DNA of 64,000 nt from Cryptomeria japonica (lineage: Eukaryota; Streptophyta; Pinopsida; Cupressales; Cupressaceae), in the NCBI RefSeq assembly GCF_030272615.1, contig NC_081415.1:267271425-267335424 (forward strand). Reading direction: 5' to 3'. The notes under the pieces were generated by a model that was not told the DNA's origin, did not search any database, and saw only the letters and a list, made by a program, of their open reading frames with translations. Numbering within the stretch: the stretch's first letter is position 1; the number at the start of each line of letters is the position of its first letter. Both the position numbers and the translations under genes were made by a program. This document shows, piece after piece, positions 22,688-33,915 of the stretch.

Positions 22688-24130
22688 GGTATCAGAGCTA
22701 CCATTTGGGCCAACATTTTTGTTTCCACCATAACTTCCAAACGAGTACAAATTTGGATCTAATTTTTTCTAGGTTTTGAGGCATGTATTAGATAAGCTCT
22801 CAAAAAAGATTAATGACTTTGAAAGTAAATTTTCTGAAATTTATTGAGATTTTATTGCTTTTCATTAATTTGTTCTATAGACCACAATTTTCTGAATTTT
22901 TTTTTTAAATTTACATTTTTGGAAAGCTTATCAAAAAAATTTGGCAAGGTTAGTTCTTTTTTATTTTATTGTTAGACAAAATATTTCCTTTAATTTAGTA
23001 ATCAAAGTTTAGTCAAAATTTTCATTAATTTGCTTTATAGGCTTCAATTTATGGAATTTTTTAACAAATTTTACATTTTTGGAAAGTTGATTAAAATTTA
23101 TGTAGGGTTAGTTCTTTATAATTTACTATTAGATGCCAAAAACATTCCTTAATTTACCATATAATGCCATGGTCGACAAAGCATTACAATATTTTGAATT
23201 AGGATCTTACCAATGGAAGATGAGTGACAAGCAAGGACAAATGTTAAGTTGGAAAGAATTTGGTGAGGATTTAGCAACCTTTTATGAACAATCATGCATT
23301 GGAAGCTATTTTAGCCAACTAAAAAATTTTAAACAATTAAGGTCTATAGCTGAATATAATTCTAAGCATTTAAGATTGGCAATTCAAGCTCCTAAGACAA
23401 CACCTTACTAAAAGCTACAATTGTACATCAATGGACTTATGGAACCAATTCAACATGTTCGTTTTCTGAAACCTTATACACTTATGAAAGCTATGCAACA
23501 AGCATTGCATATTGAGAAACAAAACACCACTACGGTAAAACCATGAGAATAACTAACAAAAATGTGACTAATCCTGATAGCAAAAATATGGAGGAAGGAG
23601 AAATTAGTAAGCTCTCTCCTCCACAAGAGATAAAGAAGAGAGAAAAAGGCCTATATTGGAATTGTGATAGCAAATGGTGAAAGTGTCATAAGTACTCTTG
23701 TAGTGAGAAAAAAAATGAGGTTGAAGAAGTACCTACAAAAGAACCAGATATAAAACTCAAGAATAAGGATTCCAAGGAAAAAGAAAGCACTACCATCTCC
23801 CTAAATGCATTGAATAGAACAAATGCACCACAAACACTCAAAGTAATTGGTAATACAAAAAGAAAATTGTGAAAGTGTTAGATGATATTGGTAGCACACA
23901 TAACTTTATTGATAGAAGATTAGCTAATGAGCTTAATTGTTTTGTTTACCTAGTCTCTAATTTTCAAGTCATGATAGCTAATGGGAAACGGTTACCTTGT
24001 GGTGGTAAACGCCATCATATAAAACTCTAAATGGGAAATTATCAACTAGATTCAAAACTGTTTTTTATCCCTATTAGGGAAGTGGATGTAGTTTTTGGTG
24101 TGCCCAAGGGAACTGATGTACGCATGGCTA
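22688..24130 (+). pseudogene. Ty3-type gag and protease remnant
   Basis: A primer-site-like GGTATCAGAGC lies at 22689-22699, after possible LTR sequence. The gag frame 23133-23411 and its continuation to about 23545 hold the retrotransposon-gag pattern, including FEQSC-like, RSIAEYNSKHLRLA and KLQLYINGL phrases. A decayed zinc knuckle lies near 23655-23705. A protease with GSTHNFIDRRLANEL follows at about 23870-23950, where the usual Asp-Ser-Gly reads Asp-Ile-Gly. A VVFGVPKG phrase near 24090 ends the protease. Stops and frame changes are many; reverse transcriptase and integrase are absent. The element is dead. Confidence 0.75.
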
Positions 24131-24601
24131 GTGGGTCTAAAAAAGTAATTTAAAAACTCATAAAAATAAACACTTGCAAAAAGCATTGGTTGCCTTAAAG
24201 TGAGAGTTTTAACAAGTTTGTAACTCGATTGACAAACACAAATGGCCAAAAACTGCATTTTTTTATCCAAGCTGCCATTGCTAGGTTTTGAAGGTTGGTT
24301 CATTTTTTTCTGGAGAGGACTATAGAGAATTTAAACCTACACCAACAGGGAAAAAATAGTTGCACAAAGTATTAGAATATTTAATTATATTTTAGTCAGT
24401 TATCTTCAGTTCTATTATTGATGGTCATTTAATTTTCCAGTTCATTTAGATTTTTAGTTTAACTATTGCTTCTTTTATTAGAAGGTGTGGTTAGCTTTTT
24501 AGTTTTTAGCTCTTTAGCATTTTTAAGCGTATTTAGCTTTTTCACTTCAGATTGAAGCTTCAGTTGAATGATTTGTTCTTTTTAGAACACCGTCTTGTAA
24601 T

Positions 24602-24612
24602 TCTCTATATAT
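24602..24612 (+). promoter_or_regulatory. TATA box of the degenerate Copia LTR
   Basis: TCTATATATAC about 45 bp upstream of the LTR end, followed by an AATAAAG polyadenylation-like signal near 24630. This is the compact promoter and poly(A) arrangement of a Copia LTR. Confidence 0.55.
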
Positions 24613-24653
24613 ACATTGTACATTCATGAATAAAGCATCCAATAATTTTTTCA

Positions 24654-24667
24654 AGTTATCAAAGCTT
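24654..24667 (+). other. Decayed primer-binding site of the degenerate Copia
   Basis: AGTTATCAAAGCTT directly follows the CA end of the LTR and corresponds to TGGTATCAGAGC with changes. Confidence 0.55.
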
Positions 24668-25094
24668 AGGATCTTCGAAGGTAGTTTTTGTTTGAAATTT
24701 CTGAGGGTTTTTGGGCGAATTTATTTGTCTGCGTTTTTTCAGACTCGACTATGTTTTTGAGCACGATTTCCTACAACTCTTGATTTTTTTTATGGCGGTT
24801 TTCATGGGCACGCGACGCGATGGCGGTTTTCGTGTTTTTTTCCTACCTTTTGCAGCCCATGATCTAGGTTTTTGTTCTACACATTTTTTTCTGCCGCGAC
24901 CTAGGGTTTCGGCCAGTATTTTCTTTCTGCAGATTTTTTTTTCAGGAAAATTACAGGTTTCAGATTTGTAGAATTTTTTATCTTCTGGGTTTTCTAGAAT
25001 TTTGCGCCTGTGCCGAATGTTTTTGTTCTGATTTTTTAATCAAATTCTTCTACCTCATTTTTTGTGCCTTCACAAGGTTGTGGCCTTGGTTTCT

Positions 25095-26289
25095 ATGATG
25101 GCCTCTTTGACCAACATCATGTCGGAGCACAGTCAGAAGTACAATGGTCGCAACTACAACACCTGGAAATAGCGCATGACGACAATTTTTGAGTATCGTT
25201 GCCTTGATCAAGTTGTTTTGGGCAAGATTATGCATCCTGAAGCAACAAGTAAAGACCGAGACAAATTTGATGAGCAAAATCGAGAGGCTAATGTGCTAAT
25301 CAAATTATGTCACAGATGATCAGCTCCCTCAGGTACCATCCATAAAAAGAGCTAAAGAGATCTAGGATCTCTTGAAGGATCTTCATGAAATGTCTGACAA
25401 GAGCCAAGCTTTCTTTTTGAAGAATATGCTATTTTCCATCATGATGGATGAGAAGATATCTCTCCAAGCACATCTCACGAAGATCAAGGGCATCTGTGAC
25501 TAGTTGGAGGCTATTGGCCGCAACATGGAGGAAGAGGATATGGTAGTGATTAGGCTGAAAAGCCTACCCCAATCCTATGAGCATTGCATTGAGATGCTCA
25601 ATATTACCTCTATTAGTGTTGATCTGAAGTTTCCTGATCTCTGCAACAAGCTTCTGCAGCAGGATAGGTGGAAGCAACAGTTTGGAAATGGTGCTAGTTC
25701 GTCCTCCACTGAACAAGCCTTCACAACCAAAGCCTTGAATGAAAATAAGAGTAAACCTCAATCCTCCCAGTACAAAACACAAGGTCAATCTTAGGAGTTT
25801 TCCAAGAAGAAAAGTGTCTAGTGCAACTATTGTCACAAGTTTGGCGACATGTAGAAAGATTGCAAGAAACAATTGGCATCTAAGCAATCTCAACAGGGTG
25901 GGTCTAAACAAAAGGCCCAAGCTGCTACGCATTCTAATCAAAAGGAGTCTGCCTTCTATGCGTTAGTGGCCACATGCCCATCCGATCAAGAGAATTCATT
26001 TGCCCAATACATTGACTTCTACACCTCTCAGCATTTAACACATCATCAGGATTGGTTTACAAAGTACACACCTTTCACTAATAAAGTGATCTTTGGAGGA
26101 GGCAAAGAGTATACTGTTGTCGGCAAGGGCAATGTTCAGATTTCATTTGGAGGGAGAGATTTGATCTTTCTCAATGTATACTTTGTCCCAGGTATAAAGC
26201 TCAATCTACTGTCAATCAGTCAAATTATGCATCATTCTCCTAAGTTGGATGTCTTTAGTGCACACAAGTGCAATATTGTTGATAGGGAG
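25095..26289 (+). pseudogene. Degenerate Copia gag and protease (5' part of gag-pol)
   Basis: The start MASLTNIMSEHSQKYNGRNY resembles Copia Gag openings, including the Y-G-NY-TWK pattern. Further Gag follows at 25504-25794 and a broken zinc knuckle near 25825-25870. The protease region (25873-26289) has YIDFYTSQHLTHHQDWF where Copia proteases carry an Asp-Ser-Gly-Ala-Ser core, so the active site is lost. FVPGIKLNLLSISQ is the typical downstream block. The frame is interrupted at 26289 by the LINE and resumes at 29629. Confidence 0.8.
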
Positions 26290-27681
26290 GATGATTGCTG
26301 GATCAGGAATCACTCGCTTGCTTTTGATCCTACATTGGGATCTTTAAGGGATCTTTGTGTTGCTTCTTTTGGCTTAATGGTGGCTGACTATTGGAAGGAG
26401 GGTAAGTGGGTGAATCTTCCTGTTGTTAATCCTTCTTTTACTCATTTGCAACTTTCCCTAAATTCTTTTGGTTTGGAGGATGGTGTGGAAGATGAGCTTA
26501 TTTGGAAATTCACTCCTAATTGGAAGTTTTCTGTTGCTTTTGTAGATTGTTGTAATGAACCCCATGTGTCTTGATGTTCTAAGGTGTGGATCAAGGACCT
26601 TTCCCCTAAGGTCAATATGTTTTTTTGGCTCCTCTTTTTTAAAAAAATCTTAACTACAGACAATCTTGTTAAGAGAGGCTTTTCTATCCCAAATAGATGC
26701 TACTTGTGTATGAGGGATGTTGCATCTGTTGATCATCTGTTTTTACACTATTCTTATACTTCTGAGATTTGGGGTCTGGTGCCTCAGAAATGGGATCTTT
26801 GTTGGACTCTCCCGGGGGCCATAAAGGAGTTCGTTCACCAATGGAACCCGCCCTCAAGAAATCTCTTCCTGAAGAAGCTATGGTCCTTTGTGTTTCCTCA
26901 CATGGCATGGGGTTTATGGAAAGAACGTAATAATTGTATCTTCAGGAATATCCATCTCCCTCTTGATATTATCTTCAAGAAAATTTCTAGAGCCATCTCT
27001 GATAATCTCTCAACTATTAGCTCCAATGTTCTCTCTCGAAGTGGAATCCTTAAGGAGTATGAAGCCAATGTTGTCAAGGATTGGGATTTTGGTCATCTTC
27101 TTCATTTGGTCAAACCTAAGGTCAATCCTAGGGACAACATTAGTTGGAACTTTCCACCCCAAGGATGGGTGAAAATCAATTTTGATGGTGCGGCTAGAGG
27201 GAACCCTGGTCAAGCTGGCTGTGGAGGGGTGATACGGGATCACTATGGCAACTTCATTTCTGCTATTGCTCTCCCTCTTGGAAAACAGACTAATAATGTT
27301 GCAGAAGCTATAGGAGCTTATCACAGTTTAAAACTTGCTAAACAGAACAACTTTAAGCTTGTTTGGGTCGAGGGGGACTCAAAGAATATTATCAACTACC
27401 TAAAGGGCAAATCTACTCCGGCTTGGAATGTTGATATTTGGATGAAGAAGGCAAAAGATATTATTAAAACCTTTGATAGATGCATTATTGTTCATGTATA
27501 CAGACAAGCTAATGTGGTTGTCGACTTCCTTGCCAATAGGGGAGTGACGTGTAAAGCCCAGCTTAGTTGGACCCGTGGTGACAGGCTGGACTCGGAATTT
27601 GCTATGCATTTGTTCCACGAGCGAAGTCAGGGGAGTAAATTTAATGATAACTTGTGCCATAATGACTTCGAGTGTTTCTAG
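26290..27681 (+). pseudogene. LINE ORF2 C-terminus: zinc-binding and RNase H domains
   Basis: Up to 26574 the frame gives the linker before the zinc-binding domain. From 26584 a 365-codon frame holds KVNMFFWLLFFKKILTTDNL and CYLCMRDVASVDHLFLHY, the reverse-transcriptase zinc-binding domain. AWGLWKERNNCIFRN follows. The RNase H domain has INFDGAARGNPGQAGCGGV, NNVAEAIGAYHSLKLA and VEGDSKNIINYLKG, supplying the Asp-Glu-Asp set. This domain degrades element RNA during reverse transcription. An in-frame stop at 26572-26574 and the absence of the polymerase core show that only the tail remains. Confidence 0.9.
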
Positions 27682-27840
27682 AGTTACTGATACCTTCCTT
27701 TTTGAGACAGGTGGCCAGAGAGGACATGAGAATCGATGCGAACTTATTTCGCATGCTTTGTGGGCAATTTTAAATATTTTCTGGAGTCTTACTTTCACTC
27801 TGAAAATTCTTTGCAGAGAGTGTAACAGAGAGCAAGATAG

Positions 27841-29125
27841 AATGAGTGGTGCGAGAAAAAGAATTGAGCCACCTAGCTGTGTGCAATTGAAGAATGAAAA
27901 GAAGCTATGGCAGATTTTGGAGAAAGGGGGGTTCATTCCCTACATTGAGAGGCTACAAGGGCGTAATCAGGATGTCACGAACTATTTTGCTCAAAACTGG
28001 AAGGATGGAACGATTGTTCTCCATGGTCAGAAGGTCCTGGTTAATGAAGCCCTTATTGCACAAGTCACAGGGTTATCTATGGAGGGTATGAACTATGAAG
28101 TATTACAGAGACAGAGTGTATACTGAGCAAGCTATGTAGAATTTCCCCAAGAAAGACGGCCAGCTACTATGACATTGCGGTCATTAAGTCTTTCTGGCAG
28201 AAGCTTCTTAAGGTAATCATAAATTACCTTACTTTGGATAGTCGCTATGGTCATCACTTTGTTGTTTTGAATCATTTCCGCCATGGTGTGAAGATGTCTT
28301 TCCCTTTCTATCTCATGTCAGCTCTTAGGGTTAATTTTAGTGACCACCGCAAGGACACTTCCAAGTTTCCCATCTTGCACGAAGGCCTGCTGGTCCTTAT
28401 TGATGCCCATTTCTGTGCTCTTCCTCCCCCTGATGAATATATCCACATTGTTTCTGAGAATGATGAAACTACTGTGGGCAACTCTAATAATGAAGCCTTT
28501 GGGTATGGGTCTGAAGAGAATTCCCCTCCCCTGAAAAAAGCTAAAATTGAAATTCCCTCGAGTTCAAAACCTAAGGTGAGGAAGGGTATCAAAGGGCAAA
28601 AGAACATTGTTATGTCCTCCTCCTCTACTTCTGCTAAGAATGGCTCCCCCTCTTCCACCAAGAAGGCAGAAGATGGTAAGGACCCTAAATGTCGTAATGT
28701 CCCGGCCTCTCCTTCTTCCTATAAGGAGACTGGTAATGTGGGCGCGGTTGGTATTGAAGACCTTCATCCCAAAAGTGATGAGCTTAACGATAAGAGGGAG
28801 GATTATGATAATGTGTTGATCATGGCTCGTGAACATGCTATTGACACTTTCAGCATGTTCAAATGGTTGTTCGATGAACTTAAGGAGATAAGGATCAACC
28901 AAAGAGCCCTGGGAAGCAAAATGGAAGCGATCCCTGCCGGTTCTACTCAAGGTAATCAGAATAAGGAAGGAGTTGGACTGAGGTTGAGAAGAAGTCGGTT
29001 ATGGATTGCATCAAGAAGACGGATGAAGGGGTTGATCAGCTGAAGAAAAGGCTAGACGATCGCATTACCCGTGTTGAGGAAGGCTATAACAAGATCCAAG
29101 ACACCCTCAAAACTATTATGGTAAG
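27841..29125 (+). pseudogene. Extra ORF after RNase H in the LINE, unknown function
   Basis: A second protein begins after the RNase H stop with MSGARKRIEPPSC. Its N-terminal ~190 residues look globular, with phrases GTIVLHGQKVLVNEALIAQ and RYGHHFVVLNHFRHG. A Ser/Lys-rich linker follows (28540-28750), then a coiled-coil-like C-terminus (28800-29125). One frame change lies near 28124 and another near 28970; small repairs would restore one ORF of about 420 codons. The fold type is reminiscent of the family annotated as putative plant transposon protein, from memory and untested. It resembles the Copia accessory ORF at 10398-13283 in layout. Confidence 0.55.
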
Positions 29126-29628
29126 CAGTCACAAAATTGTCAAATAGTTTGCAGTGGTTATGAATACTATGGTGAATAGTCTGGAAAAGCCGGATAGGGT
29201 TGTTGTTATTATTGGGGATGATGCTGAGGTGACTCTAGGTGGAAAAGGACTCGTGGGAATATGAAGAAAAAGGCGGCTATTCAGAATGTGGATTACAAAG
29301 CTATGAAGACTGCTACTGATACAATGAATGCCCTTGAGGCTGAGGTCGCTGAGACCCTCAAAAGCCTTATGTAACTGGGTCTGTGTTGTTTTTTGTTTTC
29401 TGGTTGGTGGCTCTGTTTGTGCCTACGTTTGGTCTCCTTGCTGTCTTTTTGTGCCTGGCTGGGCTTTTGTTGTCTCTTTGGCTGTTGTTTCTTATGCTTA
29501 TCCATGCAGCCCGTTTTGTTTTGGATGTTTATATCTGATTCTATCCCTCTTAGAATCATTTTGTAAAGGGTTTTGGGACCCCTTCAAAACCTGTTTTTGC
29601 CTTAATCCAAAACATTGTTGATAGGGAG

Positions 29629-30691
29629 ACCCGCACTACAGTTGTTGTTGGCATTGAAGATCATGGTCTTTATAGACTTGTTGATTTTGGTGATTCTCGG
29701 GAGCATGCCTTAGCAGCCAAAAGTACTTCCATTAGCAATCTTTGGCATCAGCGATATGGGCACCTCAATATTCACTGTCTCTCTCAGTTGGTTCAGGAGG
29801 GTCTAGTTGTTGGGTTACTTGAGATTAAGACTCGGAATCATGGAGTTTGTGGAGCTTGTTAAGTTGGAAAGCAACATAGGACTCTGTTTTTAGATGGTGA
29901 TACTTGAAGAACATCCAAGGTCTTGCAGTTGGTTCATGCAAATAGCTGTGGTCCCATGAACACTCCATCAGTCACTGGATGAAGGTATTTTCTACTGTTT
30001 GTTGATAATTTCAGCAGACGCATGTGAGTGTATTTTCTTAAGCAGAAATCAAAGATGTTCAGCATGTTTCAAAAGTTTAAGGCCTTAGTGGAAAAAGAGT
30101 TTAGCTGTCAAATAGTCGCTCTTCGGTCCAACAATGGCTGGAATTTTGTTCTATAGATTTCTCCAACTTTTGTGCATCACATGGCATTAAGCATCAGCTT
30201 ACCACACCTTACACCCCTCAGCAGAATGGTGTTGTTGAATGCAAGAACTGTACAGTCACTAAGATGGCCCGATCTATTTTGGAGCATAGAAATGTTCCAA
30301 AGAAATTTTGGGTGGATGCAATCTACACTTGAGTTTATCTTCTGAACCAGTCTCCCACACATGCCAGTAAGAAGATGAATCCAGAGGAAGCTTGGTCTAG
30401 CAGAAAACCCAAAATCGGTCATTTGAAGATTTTTGGCTCTACTGCATGTGTTTGGATTTCAGATGCCGAGTGCACGAAGCTAGATTCCAAGAGCCAGAAA
30501 TTGATGTTCACAAGCTACAGTGACACTAACGAGGCTTATAGATTGATCGATGTTGACATTTATCGTCTCATATTCAGTGGAGATGTGGTATTTGATGAAG
30601 AGCGAGGGCCTTTTCAGCCTTCTTCTTCTGTCTTGAGCCCTGAAGATCAGTCTCCAAAATCAAATAGCCAACATCATGTTGGAAAATTTTA
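29629..30691 (+). pseudogene. Degenerate Copia integrase
   Basis: The frame resumes after the LINE. The zinc-binding part reads LWHQRYGHLNIHCLSQL and later CGAC-VGKQHR, a His-His-Cys-Cys set with a stop inside. The core has LLFVDNFSRRM and RSNNGW, where the second catalytic Asp of RSDNG has become Asn. QQNGVVECKN, the region of the third catalytic residue, follows in another frame near 30225. The frame 30375-30692 gives the integrase C-terminal block IGHLKIFGSTACVW and VVFDEERG. Frameshifts and stops abound. The sequence ends near 30691. Confidence 0.8.
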
Positions 30692-31493
30692 GCAGAATAA
30701 ACAGCCACCTTGCAAAGCTTATTACTGAGAAGGGAAGGCTCAAGTTCCACAAGAATATTTCTGTGATAGATACACATGGAATTGAGCTTTTCCTCCGTGA
30801 CGGAATGGATACTCATCAGACGGTCCTGCTTAACCAAAGAGACTAGTGTCAAGGCCCATGCAAATTATTCGGTAGAATATACGTCCATGGAACAGTCTTC
30901 TAGACAAACGCTTAGTAGTTGACTTCTTATGAGTGGGTGATAAGCCTGACAGCACACCGCCCACTGGATTTGATTACGAATTCGCTAAGCAATTTAAAAG
31001 AAGGCATCCGTTGATAGCCTTCTAACAATACGCACCTCGGAGTACATTTTTTTCCACCAACAAATACAAAGAGATGCGTATCATTGCTGCCTTTCCTAGC
31101 TAGGAATTATATAGCTTTGAAAGACCTGCTGTTTATAGAACAGCTAAAGAACTAAAAAACATGAATCTTCCCTTCTTTTCATCCAAGGGGGGGAAATTTC
31201 CCATAGGACAACTAGACAGGGAAACATAGACATTGGCAAATGAGCCCACCTCGATAACAAAGAATCCTGTAAGGTTCATGACTTAGGTTACATTTCCTTT
31301 AAAACAGCCCACCTTATACTGATAACAAGCTCAATTAGTATATTTTGCAGTCGTAGTCTCATGGCCTTATCGCACAATTACTTAAATCAAGAAAATCAGA
31401 TGAAGATTGGAAATTTAATCTCAGAAGTGAAAACCTATTAAAACAATGGCCTTTCCTAAGAACAATTTGTACTAATGCGAATTAAAAACTCAC
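30692..31493. other. Intron 1 sequence next to exon 1, no feature
   Basis: About 800 bp separate the broken Copia from the exon 1 donor. I see no domain, repeat or transposon end here. Short frames on either strand look random. Confidence 0.5.
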
Positions 31494-31843
31494 ACTGGTC
31501 CATTAGTGCCTGCAATGGCCTGCACTTGGCTGGCATTCATGTGGTTGCTGCTGATGATAGGCAAAATCCAAGGAGGTGGGTTGTTCAAATTGATGAGAGC
31601 ATATCTCACTGTGTAATCAAACCTGTGAACAACAGGTTGCCTTCGCTCGTGCCACACCTTCCCCTCGTACAGTATCAATGAATCTTCATCCTTCTCATTT
31701 CCAGAGCTACTGGTTTTTTCACTCATTATTAATCTCCTCCAGAGGAGATTCAAACTGAGTAGTAATGAAATTACTGTGGTTTTAATCATGCTACCCAATA
31801 AATAGACAAGCTCCATTTCAGCTGCCAAACTATGTGAACTCAA
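31494..31843 (-). CDS. DUF1365-family gene, exon 1
   Basis: The frame opens at 31843 or, more likely by homology, at an internal ATG at 31816 (MELVYLLGSMIKTT). It starts with a hydrophobic segment that could be a membrane anchor or signal, then a polar linker. LYEGKVWHERRQPVVHRFDY, the defining N-terminal block of DUF1365, follows. The exon ends IAGTNGPV with a split codon at a GTGAGT donor (31492-31493 are GT). It joins in frame to exon 2 at 21492. Nothing in this exon is broken, so the gene may be live; it is the only plausible host gene here. The 5' end of the exon is also present as an inverted copy at 32030-32200. Confidence 0.88.
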
Positions 31844-31904
31844 TTTTCCAATCGTTACAGCCCTGTCATTCTCTACAGATTTCCCAATGCCAAAATTGCA
31901 TTGG

Positions 31905-32030
31905 GGTCAAACGTGGCCGACATGTAGGGATAATAAAGAGCCCGATTGGATAAGTAATATTTATTTATATTAAAGAGCCTGATTGGATGATTAATATATT
32001 AAAGAGCCTGATTGATGATTAATATTATAA
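31905..32030. promoter_or_regulatory. Spacer between DUF1365 exon 1 and its inverted copy
   Basis: This 126-bp stretch is the upstream region of exon 1. It contains three imperfect copies of AAAGAGCCTGATTGGAT at about 31936, 31973 and 32001, with AT-rich tails that include TATTTATATTAAA. It may serve as a promoter in both directions. No experiment-type evidence can be had from sequence. Confidence 0.4.
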
Positions 32031-32205
32031 TTTTGGCATTCGGGACATCTGTAGAGAATGACAGGGCTGTAACGATTGGAACATTGATCTCTCATGGTTT
32101 GGCAGATGAAATGGAGCGTGTCTATTTATTGGGTAGCATGATTAAAACCACAGTAATTTCATTACTACTCACTTTGAATCTACTCTGGAGCAGATTAGTA
32201 TTCAG
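32030..32205 (+). pseudogene. Inverted partial duplicate of DUF1365 exon 1
   Basis: On the plus strand this region reads VYLLGSMIKTTVISLLL and adjoining residues, nearly the same protein as exon 1 on the minus strand. The upstream bases, with TGTAGAGAATGACAGGGCTG, are also mirrored at about 31855-31880. The similarity stops near SEK, before the DUF1365 core. The copies are head to head with a 126-bp spacer. This fragment cannot make a DUF1365 protein. Confidence 0.85.
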
Positions 32206-32689
32206 TGAAAAAATTATATTTATATTGCTTTTAAATTTTAGACTAGGTTGTTCCTAAGCTAAGCCTATTATATGTAATGATGAAAAATGTTTGTTTTAGA
32301 TTTGTTTTAGAATAAGTGTAAAGAATTATAATTATAGAATTGGTTTTATTTTAGAATTTTATGTGAGGATAAAAATTTTGTAATATTTAATTTAAAATGA
32401 AATAAATGAAAGAATTGATTTAATATTGTCAACAAATCTTTTTATAATATTGACTAATGAAGAACATATTAAAAAGATTGGATAATATTATTTTGAAATT
32501 GTAACATATGAATATAATATCAAACACAAATATAATTTAGAGTAATAAAAGGAAATAAAAATAATAAAGAATTGAGGTTCATCTCTCATTGTGTGATGGT
32601 TAAGTTGTGGCATTGTTGATGGTGCCACCAAGGTTCAAATCCTCGTTAGGCTAAATGTGAACCGAATGTCAAAGGTGGTGGGAAGGTTT

Positions 32690-33915
32690 TTTTCTAGGAG
32701 GATTCCTAGAATGGAGCTCTCGCTTTCACTAATTGCCAAGAATTACATGATGCCTAAGAGACTCTAAAACACTTATGGGGTCATCATGTTAGGGATTACC
32801 TCTCTTGTATTGATGAAAATCCTATAGCATCAAAATGGGTTATACAATATCTAGCAGCGCAATGAAGGATGTTGAACGATGTTGATTTGGTGCTCACCTT
32901 TGCTAGAGTAAATGGTGTGTTACCAAGATTAGTGTCTTTGTTTGGGCAACTCTTCAAAAAAAGAAGTTGGGTTTCATTGGCCCACATGTTTGTGTGCTTT
33001 ATAAAAGTGTAGAAGAAAATGTAGACCACCTTCTTCTAGGTTGTCCCTTCTAGAGCATTGTTGGAAATGGGTATTGTGAAAATTGAAATAGTGTATTGCA
33101 TTCCCCCTTGTATTTTATCTCTTGCCAATGCTTAGTCATGCCTACAAAAATGGTCTACTTTTGCCAACTTATGGGTTGCCAACCCCTTCTATTATTATTT
33201 GGGAGACTTGGAAAGAGAGGAAAGGAAAAAAAATTGAGACAAATCTATGGATCTAGATACCTTCTCCAAGAAGTTTGAAGTTGTTATTGTTGAGGTGGTC
33301 AACAATATAGCAAGAAACAAAAACTTGAAACATAACTCCTTTATTTTGAACGATGATGAAATAAAAAAAGCATGGTTTGGCTTGTCTATTCCCCCATTCA
33401 TGGGACCTCAAGGATTAATCCTAAGTCTTCTCAATCAAGTATATTCATGGGACCTCGAGGGTTAATCCTAAGTGGCCACCTTCAAAAGATGGATGAATTA
33501 AATTAAAGTTTAATGGAGCTTCTAGAGGTAACTCGAGTATTTATGGTGTTGGTTGTATCGTCAAAAAATGCAGAGATGAATTATTAAATAAAATGAGTAT
33601 TTCACTCCCCCTCAGTACAAATAATGTAGTTGAATAGTAGGTCTTCCTCCATGGTCTTCAAGTCTAAGGTATGGCACTTGGTTTCAAAAACCTAGTAATC
33701 AAAAAGGAATCCTTAATAATAATCAATGTCCTAAGAGTTAGAAGCCTCAAATTTTGGAAACTAAATAGCATGCTAAGAATGCATTTGCAGCTTTTTAAAA
33801 GGTTTGATGAACTCAACAATGTCCATGTATATTGTGAGGAAAATAAGGATATGGACTCTTTGGCCAACCTAGCCATTGATGATTCAAAGGCTAGCAGGAC
33901 ATTCATTTATGATTA
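32690..33915 (+). pseudogene. Eroded LINE tail: zinc-binding and RNase H remnants
   Basis: Frames near 32930-33055 give CVLYKSVEENVDHLLLGCPF, a zinc-binding domain with one Cys lost. SIIIWETWKERK is at about 33190. From 33500, IKLKFNGASRGNSSIYGVG and later NKDMDSLANLAI are RNase H blocks; the first catalytic Asp reads Asn. Many stops and frame changes indicate great age. The left edge is approximate. Confidence 0.7.

Larger units (their letters stand above)
26290..29613 (+). mobile_element. LINE 3' end inserted in the Copia, 15-bp target duplication
   Basis: The exact 15-mer ATTGTTGATAGGGAG stands on both sides (26275-26289 and 29614-29628), and the Copia frame continues across it. The insert contains the end of ORF2 (zinc-binding and RNase H) and an additional ORF, and it ends in a short A-rich tail. 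The 5' part is truncated in the usual LINE manner. Its sequence resembles the LINE class at 3871-6480 but covers the other half. Confidence 0.9.
24380..30691 (+). mobile_element. Degenerate plus-strand Copia element, split by a LINE
   Basis: The parts in order are an LTR end at about 24653, a primer site, gag, protease, a 3.3-kb LINE insertion, and integrase. It then stops near 30691 before reverse transcriptase. There is no 3' LTR, so the element is truncated on the right. It lies in intron 1 of the DUF1365 gene in opposite orientation. The left edge of the LTR near 24380 is approximate. Confidence 0.75.
21493..31493 (-). other. Intron 1 of the DUF1365 gene (10 kb, filled with transposons)
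   Basis: The intron runs from the GTGAGT donor next to exon 1 to the TTGCAG acceptor before exon 2. It contains an RTE-type LINE remnant, a Ty3 gag-protease remnant, a split Copia and a LINE 3' end. All the coding remnants I could orient lie on the opposite strand to the gene, so their promoters would make antisense RNA. Confidence 0.75.
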
